From Bryobacter sp964387685 (GTDB taxonomy: Bacteria; Acidobacteriota; Terriglobia; Bryobacterales; Bryobacteraceae), in the NCBI GenBank assembly GCA_964387685.1, contig CAYLXK010000011.1:110945-174944 (forward strand): DNA of 64,000 nt, written 5' to 3'. The first letter of the stretch is position 1. Each line of letters opens with the position of its first letter. Below are positions 1 through 7,615 of the stretch, one piece after another. Under the pieces are notes generated by a model. It had not been told where the DNA came from. It saw only the letters and a list, made by a program, of their open reading frames with translations, and searched no databases. The position numbers and the translations under genes were made by a program.

Positions 1-2
1 AT

Positions 3-236
3 GGAAATCTGATGGTGAACTTGCAGCCGACCAACGCGAAGCTGGTGGACCGGGCGCTGCGGATTATCGAAGCGGCGGCGGGCGTGGACCGGGACGAGGC
101 GGAAAATTTACTGAACGCGGCGGGAAAAGTTGTCCGAACGGCGATCGTCATGGGACGCTTGAAAGTAAGCCGGGAAGAGGCGGAAGCGCGGCTGGCCAAG
201 GCCGCCAACCGCATATCTCAGGCCTTGGGCGAGTAA
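3..236 (+). CDS. murQ: N-acetylmuramic acid 6-phosphate etherase, C-terminal fragment
   Basis: The reading frame is open to the left edge, so only the last ~78 residues of a ~300-residue protein are present. The visible part carries the QPTNAKLVDRA segment and the helical C-terminal tail (AGVDRDEAE...L..AGKVVRTAI) typical of MurQ. The family cleaves the D-lactyl ether of MurNAc-6-phosphate to give GlcNAc-6-phosphate and D-lactate during cytoplasmic recycling of cell-wall sugar. Ten bases separate its stop from murA, so the two peptidoglycan genes are probably co-transcribed. The methionine at base 12 is internal, not a start. Confidence 0.85.
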   Translation, partial: GNLMVNLQPTNAKLVDRALRIIEAAAGVDRDEAENLLNAAGKVVRTAIVMGRLKVSREEAEARLAKAANRISQALGE

Positions 237-246
237 AAACCTATCT

Positions 247-1503
247 ATGGACAAATTTCGAATCCGAGGCGGCAACCCGCTGAGCGGGCGCGTCGAGGTG
301 AGCGGCTCGAAGAATTCTTCTCTGCCAGCGATCGCGGCGTGCTTGTTGACGGGAGAGCCCGTAACGCTCTATCGAGTGCCGGAGGTGCGCGACATCGCGA
401 CGATGCTGAAGCTGCTGCAGCATAACGGGGCTACGGTGGAGCGGCTACCGGGCGGAACGGTGCGTATTACGGCGGCGGAAATCAAGAACCCCGAGGCTCC
501 TTACGAGATTGTGAAGACGATGCGCGCTTCGAGCCTCGTCTTAGGCCCGCTGGCGGCACGCACGGGACGCGCGCGGGTATCGGTGCCGGGAGGCTGTTCG
601 ATCGGCGCGCGGCCCATCAACCTGCACATAAACGGGCTGGAGCATCTAGGCGCGGTGGTGCACCAGGAACATGGCGACATTGAAGCAGTGGCGGAGCACG
701 GACTGCGCGGGGCGACGGTGCATTTTGAGCGGATAACCGTGACGGGGACGGAGGATCTGATGATGGCCGCCGCCCTAGCCAAAGGGACGACGATTTTGGA
801 GAATGCCGCGCGCGAACCGGAGGTGGTGGACCTGGCCAACTTGCTCACGAAGATGGGTGCACGCGTGGAAGGGGCGGGTACTTCGAGGATCCAGATCGAA
901 GGGGTGGAGAAGCTGCATGGAGCCGAACACGAGATCATTCCGGATCGCATTGAGGCGGGGACCTTTGTAATCGCGGGGGCGATTACCAACTCGGAATTGA
1001 CGGTGGCGGGATGTGTGCCCGAGCATTTCGCCTCGCTGCTGACCAAACTGCGGCAGGCAGGAGCGCGAGTGGAGGAAAGTGCGACGGCCGTGGAAATCCG
1101 GCCGACGGCCAAGCTCCGCAGTGTGGATATGACCACCGAAGAGCATCCAGGCTTTGCGACAGACTTGCAGGCGCAGTTCCTGGCGCTGATGACAAGGGCG
1201 ACCGGGATCAGTTTTGTGACCGAGAATATCTTCGAAAACCGCTTCATGCACGTGCCGGAACTGGCGCGGATGGGAGCCAATATCCGCATCGAGGGACGGC
1301 AGGCGATCGTGGCGGGGCCCAGCGAACTGACCGGGGCCCAGGTGATGTGTTCGGACTTGCGGGCGAGCGCGTCTTTGGTGCTGGCGGCGCTGGTGGCGAG
1401 AGGCGAGTCGATTCTGGACCGGGTTTACCATGTGGACCGCGGCTACGAGAAAATCGAGATCAAGCTGGCCGAGGCCGGGGCGGAAATTTCGCGAGTAGGA
1501 TAA
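247..1503 (+). CDS. murA: UDP-N-acetylglucosamine 1-carboxyvinyltransferase
   Basis: MurA adds enolpyruvate from PEP to UDP-GlcNAc, the first committed step of peptidoglycan synthesis, in the cytoplasm. The 418 residues match the family length. Visible landmarks are the N-terminal SGSKNSSLPAIAA segment, the catalytic loop PGGCSIGARP with Cys117 (equivalent to the fosfomycin-target Cys115 of E. coli), and HPGFATDLQAQF with Asp306, equivalent to the catalytic Asp305. Cys is retained rather than replaced by Asp, so fosfomycin sensitivity at this step is expected but not shown. It lies directly after murQ. Confidence 0.97.
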   Translation: MDKFRIRGGNPLSGRVEVSGSKNSSLPAIAACLLTGEPVTLYRVPEVRDIATMLKLLQHNGATVERLPGGTVRITAAEIKNPEAPYEIVKTMRASSLVLGPLAARTGRARVSVPGGCSIGARPINLHINGLEHLGAVVHQEHGDIEAVAEHGLRGATVHFERITVTGTEDLMMAAALAKGTTILENAAREPEVVDLANLLTKMGARVEGAGTSRIQIEGVEKLHGAEHEIIPDRIEAGTFVIAGAITNSELTVAGCVPEHFASLLTKLRQAGARVEESATAVEIRPTAKLRSVDMTTEEHPGFATDLQAQFLALMTRATGISFVTENIFENRFMHVPELARMGANIRIEGRQAIVAGPSELTGAQVMCSDLRASASLVLAALVARGESILDRVYHVDRGYEKIEIKLAEAGAEISRVG

Positions 1504-1526
1504 GGTCCGCTGAAAAGGAGAGAAGT

Positions 1527-1892
1527 ATGCAACACAACCAAGGTTTTTTAGCGCTGGTGAACGACGCCAAGAGTAGGGTGAAGGAGATCGATCTGCCGCA
1601 GTATCTGGCAATGCGGCACGCCGGTGTGGAGCACGTGCTGATCGACGTGCGGGAAGACAACGAGTTCGCCGCCGGGCACGTTAAAGGTGCGCTGCATTTG
1701 GGAAAAGGCGTAATCGAGCGGGATATCGAGTCCAAGCTGCCGGACAAGGAAGCCAAACTGGTGCTGTATTGCGGGGGCGGCTTTCGGAGTGCGCTGGTGG
1801 CGGACAACCTCTTGAAGATGGGCTACCAGCAGCCAATTAGTCTGGATGGGGGCTACCGGGCGCTGAAGGATAGCGGCTTGGAACTTGAGTGA
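1527..1892 (+). CDS. single-domain rhodanese-like sulfurtransferase
   Basis: A 121-residue protein made of one rhodanese domain. The start is ATG 1527, preceded by the strong ribosome site AAAGGAGAGAAG; the frame is open further upstream inside murA but that part is not expected to be translated. The domain shows IDVRE at about residue 39 and the active-site loop CGGGFRSA with Cys82 as the persulfide-carrying nucleophile. Such proteins move sulfane sulfur between acceptors; the acceptor here is unknown. It follows murA by 23 bp and may be co-transcribed, although nothing links it functionally to the cell wall. A second rhodanese domain is fused to the MoeZ-like protein at 11-12 kb. Confidence 0.9.
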   Translation: MQHNQGFLALVNDAKSRVKEIDLPQYLAMRHAGVEHVLIDVREDNEFAAGHVKGALHLGKGVIERDIESKLPDKEAKLVLYCGGGFRSALVADNLLKMGYQQPISLDGGYRALKDSGLELE

Positions 1893-1901
1893 GAGCGGCG
1901 C

Positions 1902-2210
1902 CTAGCGAAAGAGCAGATCGAATAGGCGGTAGGCGACCAGGGCTAAGCAGACATACTCGGCGATTTGTACGACTTTAAGAGGCCAGCCGGCAAGGAATTC
2001 AAAGCGTAGGAGCATACCGCCGACAATGGCGGCGAAGACGAGATTCCGGTCCATGGCCCCTTCAAAGAGCTGCAGATAGCCAACGCAGAGCGCGTAATAA
2101 ACAAGAGGCCAATTGCTTTCCAGCGTCCGCGAGGTATAGCGGAACATGATAAGGCCGACGGTCATGATCAACAGGATTGCCGTGGCCAGCCAAGCGCCAT
2201 CGATTCTCAT
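1902..2210 (-). CDS. small three-helix membrane protein
   Basis: This 102-residue hydrophobic protein has about three predicted membrane segments, near residues 8-25, 36-50/58-70 and 82-100, separated by short charged loops. I do not recognise a family. It is the last gene of the minus-strand cluster after the outer-membrane barrel, 21 bp downstream of it, so it may belong to the decaheme cytochrome module, for example as an assembly or inner-membrane partner; that is inference from position only. Its stop lies 9 bp from the stop of the converging rhodanese gene. Confidence 0.65.
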   Translation of the reverse strand: MRIDGAWLATAILLIMTVGLIMFRYTSRTLESNWPLVYYALCVGYLQLFEGAMDRNLVFAAIVGGMLLRFEFLAGWPLKVVQIAEYVCLALVAYRLFDLLFR

Positions 2211-2231
2211 AGTTTGTTTAGGTGGGACAGC

Positions 2232-4208
2232 TTAGAAAGACCATAACACGCTCAGGAAGCCCGTATTGGCTCGGTAATCCTGAACGGCCAAGAGTTTTTC
2301 GTCGTAGCGGTAAAGCTGATAACCCGCATTCCAACGGATGTTTTCGCGAAAGCGGTAGCTCAGGCGCACCTGGGGAGAGACGAAGCTCAAGGGGAATACC
2401 TGAGCGGCCAGAAAAACCGGCTGGGCGGCGGTGTTGGTCAAAAAGCGGGGCTGGGCAGCGGCGGTATCGCGCGTAAGGGAGAGGCCGGAGTAGAGATCGA
2501 GTTTTTTAAACAGCACGAAACGGGCGCCGCCATGAACGGCGTGCACGTTGGAGAGATAGTAGGAGCGATCGCCGGAGACCTGAGAGAAATTTAGGAAATA
2601 GGCAAGGCCGGTGAGCGTATCCAGGTGGAGTTTCTGGTAACCGGCATCAAAGGCAAGGCGGGAGGAGGGAGTCCAGGAGCCATCGACGGTGTAATTGCGG
2701 CTGCGGGAAGAGTGCTCAAAAAGACTGGCGGAGTTGAAGTTCATGTGAAAGCGCATTTGCGCGGCCACACGGAACTGCTTCCGTTTATATTCCGAGCGAA
2801 GGCCAAAGCCGTGGTAGTCGCGTTCGCTGGTGGTGTAGAAAGGACGGTCCTGGCGGCCAATTTCGCCGTCGGCGACGATGGTCCAGCCCTTCACCGGACG
2901 GAGGCGAAAACCTGCGGTGCCCGCGTGAAGGCGGTTGGACTGTTCCGCGGCGATGGTGGAGGTGAAGCCGAATTCGTCCTGGCGCTCGCGAGAACGGACG
3001 CGGCGGTCGGCGAACTGGTAGCCGCCTTGCACGGAAATCCAGGGCCGCGCGGCGAAATCAACCACCGTCGAATTGGTGGCGGCACGGATGCCCAGGAACT
3101 GGAAATCCTGCACGGTGGTATCGAGCGTGGAGTTGACGAATTGCTGGAGGCGGCTGTCGCCCTCCATCTTGGTCGAATGGTACGCGGTGTGATTTGTGAC
3201 GCTCAGGGTGTCGGTTGGAAAGAGAGAGAAGGTGAGGTTAGCGGTGGTGACGGGACGGCGGGCATCCCCAAAAAGGATGGATTGCAGGTTGCGGGTCTGG
3301 TTGCGGGAGGTGCCATTGGAGAGTTCGTCAAAGATGAAATTGCGCTGGCCGTTGGAATGCGTGAAGCGGGCATTCAAGGCGAACCAGCGGTTTTTTTCCG
3401 TGAACAGGTTCGCGCGCCAGTGTGGCGTGGAGCCGTGATAGGGTTGATCGCGCCGCAGGGAGTTTAAGCCAACGTTGGTGACAGTAGGATCGAGACCGGT
3501 AGCGGGGGAATCGAGAAAATTGCGCGAATCTTCCTTGAAGAACTCCCAGCCGCGTTGCCAAAAGAACTTGAAGCCCGCAGCGCGGACCAAGCCGCCGATG
3601 CGGTATTCATTCTGTTCGCGACGGACGTCTTCAAAGATCGGGAATACCTGGCCGCGGCTATCGAAGAAGTTGACGGTGGAGAGCGCGGGGCCATCCTGTT
3701 GATTGCGGGAGTAGCCGCCATAGAACTGGAAGCGGCCTTGGGGGAAAAGCGTGAACTGATGGTCCTGCAGGCGGCGGGAAAGGTTTTGCAGATGCTGGCC
3801 GTAGGCGATGGTCAGGCCGGGGTTGAAGTATTCGTTGAGGCGCCAGTTCATTTCGTAGCGGTAGAGGCGATTCTTTTCCGCGCGCAAGCCGGCGAACTGG
3901 TAAGGATCGTTGCCAAGGCCTTGCGTGTTCAGAATGATTTCGTCGAAATACTTGCCTTTGCCATTGCGAGAGTGGACGGTGAGCGACGTGCCCAGGACGC
4001 GGAGGCCATTCCGAAAGTTAACGTCGCTCCGGTACTTGCCCCGATTCCCGTCGATGGTGGCGAAGCGATAGCCGCTTTCGAAACTCTGGCGAATGTTATA
4101 GCCCGCGATATCCGTACCGCGGGGGGCGCCGACGCTTTCGTTGGAAGGCGCGACCGTTTGTTGGGCAAACAAGCTAGCGGAGGCCAGCAGCGGCGCTAGG
4201 AATTTCAT
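2232..4208 (-). CDS. outer-membrane beta-barrel protein, MtrB/PioB-like porin of a decaheme cytochrome
   Basis: A 658-residue protein with a short signal peptide (MKFLAPLLASASLFAQQ) followed by alternating amphipathic strands rich in Tyr, Phe, Arg and Asn and a C-terminal Phe (SVLWSF), as expected of a large outer-membrane barrel. The length is close to MtrB (~700). Its start codon overlaps the stop of the upstream decaheme cytochrome gene by four bases (ATGA, 4205-4208), so the two are translationally coupled. In known porin-cytochrome conduits the barrel sheathes the periplasmic decaheme protein and passes electrons through the outer membrane. The N-terminal CxxC of Shewanella MtrB is absent. 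Assignment rests on architecture and neighbour, not on a sequence match I could run. Confidence 0.7.
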   Translation of the reverse strand: MKFLAPLLASASLFAQQTVAPSNESVGAPRGTDIAGYNIRQSFESGYRFATIDGNRGKYRSDVNFRNGLRVLGTSLTVHSRNGKGKYFDEIILNTQGLGNDPYQFAGLRAEKNRLYRYEMNWRLNEYFNPGLTIAYGQHLQNLSRRLQDHQFTLFPQGRFQFYGGYSRNQQDGPALSTVNFFDSRGQVFPIFEDVRREQNEYRIGGLVRAAGFKFFWQRGWEFFKEDSRNFLDSPATGLDPTVTNVGLNSLRRDQPYHGSTPHWRANLFTEKNRWFALNARFTHSNGQRNFIFDELSNGTSRNQTRNLQSILFGDARRPVTTANLTFSLFPTDTLSVTNHTAYHSTKMEGDSRLQQFVNSTLDTTVQDFQFLGIRAATNSTVVDFAARPWISVQGGYQFADRRVRSRERQDEFGFTSTIAAEQSNRLHAGTAGFRLRPVKGWTIVADGEIGRQDRPFYTTSERDYHGFGLRSEYKRKQFRVAAQMRFHMNFNSASLFEHSSRSRNYTVDGSWTPSSRLAFDAGYQKLHLDTLTGLAYFLNFSQVSGDRSYYLSNVHAVHGGARFVLFKKLDLYSGLSLTRDTAAAQPRFLTNTAAQPVFLAAQVFPLSFVSPQVRLSYRFRENIRWNAGYQLYRYDEKLLAVQDYRANTGFLSVLWSF

Positions 4209-5128
4209 CGCAGGAACCTCTGGTGCGAGTTGGAACCGTGAATGCGCACGTGGCAGGCGGTGCAGTTCTGGTACTTCACGTCGGTCATGGAGTGCGTGGA
4301 GGAAGACAACTGAATGCCGTCGCCCTGGCGCCCGAAATTCCCTGCTCCGTTATGGCACTCCAGGCAAAGCGTGAAGACTTGAGGCCGCCTGAGCAGGCGG
4401 GCGTTCATGCTGCCATGGGGAGCGTGGCAGGAGGCGCAGCCGTCGACGCGAACGGCGGCGTGTTCAAAAAGAAAAGGCCCACGCTTATCGACGTGGCACT
4501 TCATGCAGGGCTCCTCATTTTGCAGCCCATGGGCCAGCATGCGGGGGCGGGCGCCCATTTTCCAAGTAGGGGCGTCGGCGCCGTGCGGGTTATGGCAGTC
4601 TGAACACTGCATGAAACCCTCATTGACGCGGTGCTTAACGGGCATGGAGAACTGGGCGCGAATGTTGGTGTGGCAGCTATAGCAGAGGTCTGTTTGTTGC
4701 TTGGCGAGCAGGAATTTTGGAGTAGCGGCCTTGTGGATGGAATGGCAGTTGGAGCAGACCACGTCGGCGGTGGTATGAGAACTGCGCCGGATATTGGCGC
4801 GGCTGATTTGGTCTGTGTGGCAGGAGAGGCAATTATCGAGAATTTTCTTGGGAGTCAGGTTGGAAAACGCAATGATTTTGGTTTTGTCGCCCTTTCCTTC
4901 CACATGGGCCCGGCCGGGGCCGTGACAACTCTCGCAGCCCTTTTGCTCGAATTTCGTCTTTTCATCGCTCAGTGTCTTGGCATGGGCGTTGCGAAAGAAA
5001 TTGGCCCATACGTCGGGATGACAGGTACGGCAAACTGGACTACCAAGATAGCCGGGCGGAGGGGCGGCGGCGAGCGGCCAAATCGACCCCAAAAGACACA
5101 CGAGTAGCAGCGTTCCGCGTTGCAACAA
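4205..5128 (-). CDS. periplasmic decaheme c-type cytochrome, MtrA/DmsE-like
   Basis: Ten CxxCH haem-attachment motifs are present in about 290 mature residues: CRTCH, CESCH, CLSCH, CSNCH, CYSCH, CSDCH, CMKCH, CASCH, CLECH, CTACH. This number and density match the MtrA/DmsE decaheme family, which carries electrons across the periplasm. The frame is open to 5275, but that part overlaps the preceding PGPGW gene. I choose TTG 5128: it has an AAGGTGGG ribosome site and gives an immediate signal peptide (LLLVCLLG...PLAAA); GTG 5137 is the alternative. The stop overlaps the start of the barrel gene by four bases. No terminal reductase or surface lipocytochrome is visible nearby. Confidence 0.9.
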   Translation of the reverse strand: MLQRGTLLLVCLLGSIWPLAAAPPPGYLGSPVCRTCHPDVWANFFRNAHAKTLSDEKTKFEQKGCESCHGPGRAHVEGKGDKTKIIAFSNLTPKKILDNCLSCHTDQISRANIRRSSHTTADVVCSNCHSIHKAATPKFLLAKQQTDLCYSCHTNIRAQFSMPVKHRVNEGFMQCSDCHNPHGADAPTWKMGARPRMLAHGLQNEEPCMKCHVDKRGPFLFEHAAVRVDGCASCHAPHGSMNARLLRRPQVFTLCLECHNGAGNFGRQGDGIQLSSSTHSMTDVKYQNCTACHVRIHGSNSHQRFLR

Positions 5129-5147
5129 TAAACCCACCTTGGGGAAA

Positions 5148-5390
5148 TTATACGGCAGGGGGTTCCCTGTGCGAGCTCTTTTTCTTGTCAGAATTGACGC
5201 GTATATTACGGACGGCATCGTATCGGGCCTGGAGCCAATCCAGGAGGCGCCTAGCGGCGGGAAAGTATTCCGCAAGAATTATGAGTCCGGGAATGCCGGC
5301 CAGGAATCCTGGGATACCAGGAAGGAGGCCGCCTAGCAGACCTAGAAGCACCAAGAGTACTCCGAGACCGATACGCCAAAATTTCCTCAT
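5148..5390 (-). CDS. small PGPGW-like transmembrane protein
   Basis: An 80-residue protein with two hydrophobic segments around a Gly/Pro-rich turn (LLPGIPGFLAGIPGLIILAEYFP), followed by an amphipathic RRLLDWLQARYD stretch and a charged tail. This resembles the PGPGW family of putative transmembrane proteins, whose function is unknown. It is the first gene of the minus-strand group leading into the decaheme cytochrome, about 20 bp upstream of the start chosen for it, so the two are likely in one transcript. The 118 bp between this gene and the PilZ gene is AT-rich compared with its surroundings and must hold divergent promoters. Confidence 0.7.
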   Translation of the reverse strand: MRKFWRIGLGVLLVLLGLLGGLLPGIPGFLAGIPGLIILAEYFPAARRLLDWLQARYDAVRNIRVNSDKKKSSHREPPAV

Positions 5391-5508
5391 ACCTATTTCA
5401 TATGTCCATATATCCTGCTAGGCTGAGGGTAGAAAAAAGATTGAAACACTTTGGCGGGCCTATTTGTCTCTCTTTTCAGAGTATTAGGTACTAGTAGGAG
5501 GACCACAC

Positions 5509-5913
5509 ATGAATTCGTCATTTTTCTTGACCTCCCCTACCCCCCCTAGTAGATTGGATTTGACCGTGAACGACAACCGGAAAAACCAACGCTTCGAACT
5601 CCGGCTTCCGTTGGAAGTGGTGAGAAGTGGTAACCGCCCCCATCCAAGCCTAGGCTACACCCTGAATCTGTCTTCGAGTGGAGTTTTGTTTGAGTCGGAC
5701 GACCCACCAATGGTGGGGGACATTATCGAGTACTACATTACGCTACCCACGTCCGCAAATGCGGAAGAAGCGGTACGGTTGCGGTGCATGGGCAAGGTAA
5801 TGCGGTCGCATGAGCGGTTTGCCGCTGCGACCATGGAACGTTACGAGTTCGTACGGAATCGTCCGGTGCTCAGCTTCGAAAGCCACATGGCTAGCGAAGC
5901 GGCGGCGAGCTAA
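5509..5913 (+). CDS. PilZ domain protein, probable c-di-GMP receptor
   Basis: A 134-residue stand-alone PilZ domain. The two ligand-binding motifs are intact: RxxxR at Arg24-Arg28 (RKNQR) and N-x-S-x-x-G at residues 53-58 (NLSSSG). PilZ proteins bind cyclic di-GMP and change motility, secretion or polysaccharide output through a partner; no partner can be named from the neighbours. The start is fixed by a perfect AGGAGG at 5496-5501, seven bases before the ATG, which suggests strong expression. A second putative c-di-GMP-linked protein, YajQ, lies at 57 kb. A 119-bp gap follows before the phosphatase gene. Confidence 0.9.
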   Translation: MNSSFFLTSPTPPSRLDLTVNDNRKNQRFELRLPLEVVRSGNRPHPSLGYTLNLSSSGVLFESDDPPMVGDIIEYYITLPTSANAEEAVRLRCMGKVMRSHERFAAATMERYEFVRNRPVLSFESHMASEAAAS

Positions 5914-6015
5914 AGCTTCGAGTCGACGCTGAATTCATGAGCCCATTTTCGGTACGGTGACGCCTAGTCCATGTGGGGCTCAAGATCTCTTTCAATTTCT
6001 CACTGTACCTTGCCT

Positions 6016-6021
6016 TATAAT
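6016..6021 (+). promoter_or_regulatory. candidate -10 box (TATAAT) of the PP2C phosphatase gene
   Basis: A perfect TATAAT lies 11 bases upstream of ATG 6033. A start site seven bases downstream would leave only about five untranslated bases, and no ribosome site is visible before the ATG, so the mRNA could be nearly leaderless. The expected -35 region (around 5990-5998, TTTCAATTT) matches the consensus poorly. Sequence pattern only. Confidence 0.4.
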
Positions 6022-6032
6022 TCAGGTTGCCG

Positions 6033-6743
6033 ATGACGGAATGCTACGGTCTCAGCGACCCCGGAAGAGTGCGCAAGAATAACGAGGATTACCTTCTCGT
6101 CAATCACACCAAGAAGCTTTACATTGTGGCCGACGGGATGGGTGGCGCGCAGGCCGGCGAGACGGCCTCAAAGCTAGCTGCCGAGACGGTGCAGGAGGTG
6201 CTGGACTCGCGGCCAATACCTGCTTTAAAAGACCTGGAAGAGGCGTTTATCGAGGCTAACGAGCGGGTGCGGAAACTGGCCGCCTCGGACCTATCGCTGG
6301 AGGGCATGGGGACGACCTTGATTGGCGTACTGGAAGACGGCGAACATCTGCACATTGCCAGCGTGGGGGACAGCCGCATCTATGCCCTTGCGGGAGGGAA
6401 GCTGGAGAGTCTGATGGAAGATCAGACCTGGGTAAACGAAGTGGGGCGCCGATTGGGGATAGACGAAGACACGCTGAAAAAGCATCCGATGCGTCACGTG
6501 CTGACAATGGCGATTGGTGTGGGGAATCCTTTGCGCGTCAACTCGAAAACGATTGGACGAGTACCTGGGATGGTGCTACTGCTTTGCAGCGACGGACTAC
6601 ACGGAGTAGTGGGTCTGGAAGCAATCCGGCGGGTTATGAATGACGAGTCTACGCCGATTTCGATGAAGGCGCAGGCTTTAATTGAAGCGGCACGAGAAAA
6701 CGGCGGACCGGACAACATCACCGTGCTCCTGCTACGCGTGTGA
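6033..6743 (+). CDS. PP2C-type (PPM) serine/threonine protein phosphatase
   Basis: A 236-residue protein covering the whole PPM catalytic domain and nothing else. Metal-binding motifs are present in order: SDPGRVRKNNED (Glu18, Asp19), VADGMGG (Asp34), GMGTTL, SVGDSR, LLCSDGLHG and the C-terminal GGPDNITVLL. It should remove phosphate from Ser/Thr residues with Mn/Mg in the cytoplasm, usually opposing an Hanks-type kinase; no kinase gene is in this window. I take ATG 6033 over TTG 6027 just upstream. Its stop overlaps the GTG start of thiD by four bases (6740-6743). Confidence 0.95.
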   Translation: MTECYGLSDPGRVRKNNEDYLLVNHTKKLYIVADGMGGAQAGETASKLAAETVQEVLDSRPIPALKDLEEAFIEANERVRKLAASDLSLEGMGTTLIGVLEDGEHLHIASVGDSRIYALAGGKLESLMEDQTWVNEVGRRLGIDEDTLKKHPMRHVLTMAIGVGNPLRVNSKTIGRVPGMVLLLCSDGLHGVVGLEAIRRVMNDESTPISMKAQALIEAARENGGPDNITVLLLRV

Positions 6744-7615
6744 GCCCGCCGAGCGGGACGGGCGGTAGCGAGCAGTTGAAGGCGGCTCTGACGATTGCGG
6801 GATCGGACCCCAGCGGAGGCGCCGGCATCCAGGCGGACCTAAAGACCTTTCACCAGTACGGGGTGTACGGAGAAGCCGTTTTGACGCTGCTTACCGTACA
6901 GAATACAGTTGCGGTGGAACGGGTAGAGCCTGTGCAAGCCGATTTCGTGCTGGCGCAATTGCGCGCGGTGATTGAAGATCTTCCGCCGAACGCCGCGAAA
7001 ACGGGCGCCTTGGGAACGAGAGAAATAGTGGAGCTGGTGGCCTTTGAAGCGTCCAGTTGGACCTTCCCTCTCGTGGTGGACCCGGTAATGATCTCTAAGC
7101 ACGGCGGGGCTCTGATGGACGCCGACGCGCAGTCCGCGCTGGTGCGTTTCCTGCTTCCGGCGGCAGCGCTACTGACGCCGAACCTGCATGAGGCGGAGGC
7201 AATCACGGGGCGCAGAGTGGGCCGCCGCGAAGAACTGCGCGATGCGGCGCAGGCAATATTGGACTTAGGGGCAGGGGCCGTACTGCTAAAGGGCGGCCAT
7301 CTGGATGAAGTGGAGGGAGCCGCAGCGGAAAGTGTGGACCTGCTGCTGACCTGGAAGGAGGCCTTGGAACTGCCCGCGCCACGAATCCCAACCCGGCATA
7401 CGCATGGGACGGGATGCACCTACTCGGCGGCAATCACGGCCTTGCTGGCGCTGGGTTGGGAACTTTTGCCCGCAGTGCAGGAAGCAAAGCGATGGGTCCA
7501 TGAGGCGATCCGGACCAATCCCGGGCTGGGACACGGCAATGGGCCGGTGAATCATTTCGCCAAGACAGGCGTGGGAGAAGGAAATCGGTTCGGCCGGGGA
7601 CCGGGCCGGGGATAA
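6740..7615 (+). CDS. thiD: hydroxymethylpyrimidine/phosphomethylpyrimidine kinase
   Basis: ThiD phosphorylates HMP and then HMP-phosphate in thiamine biosynthesis. The 291-residue ribokinase-fold protein shows LTIAGSDPSGGAGIQADLKTF near the N-terminus, VVDPVM in the middle, TPNLHEAEAITG, and the anion-hole motif GTGCTYSAAI at about residue 220. Start is GTG 6740, overlapping the phosphatase stop by four bases (GTGA). No other thiamine gene is adjacent, so it may serve salvage. The last 64 bp overlap the converging glycosyltransferase gene; the final Gly/Arg-rich residues (GRGPGRG) look like a drifted tail. Confidence 0.94.
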   Translation: MSPPSGTGGSEQLKAALTIAGSDPSGGAGIQADLKTFHQYGVYGEAVLTLLTVQNTVAVERVEPVQADFVLAQLRAVIEDLPPNAAKTGALGTREIVELVAFEASSWTFPLVVDPVMISKHGGALMDADAQSALVRFLLPAAALLTPNLHEAEAITGRRVGRREELRDAAQAILDLGAGAVLLKGGHLDEVEGAAAESVDLLLTWKEALELPAPRIPTRHTHGTGCTYSAAITALLALGWELLPAVQEAKRWVHEAIRTNPGLGHGNGPVNHFAKTGVGEGNRFGRGPGRG

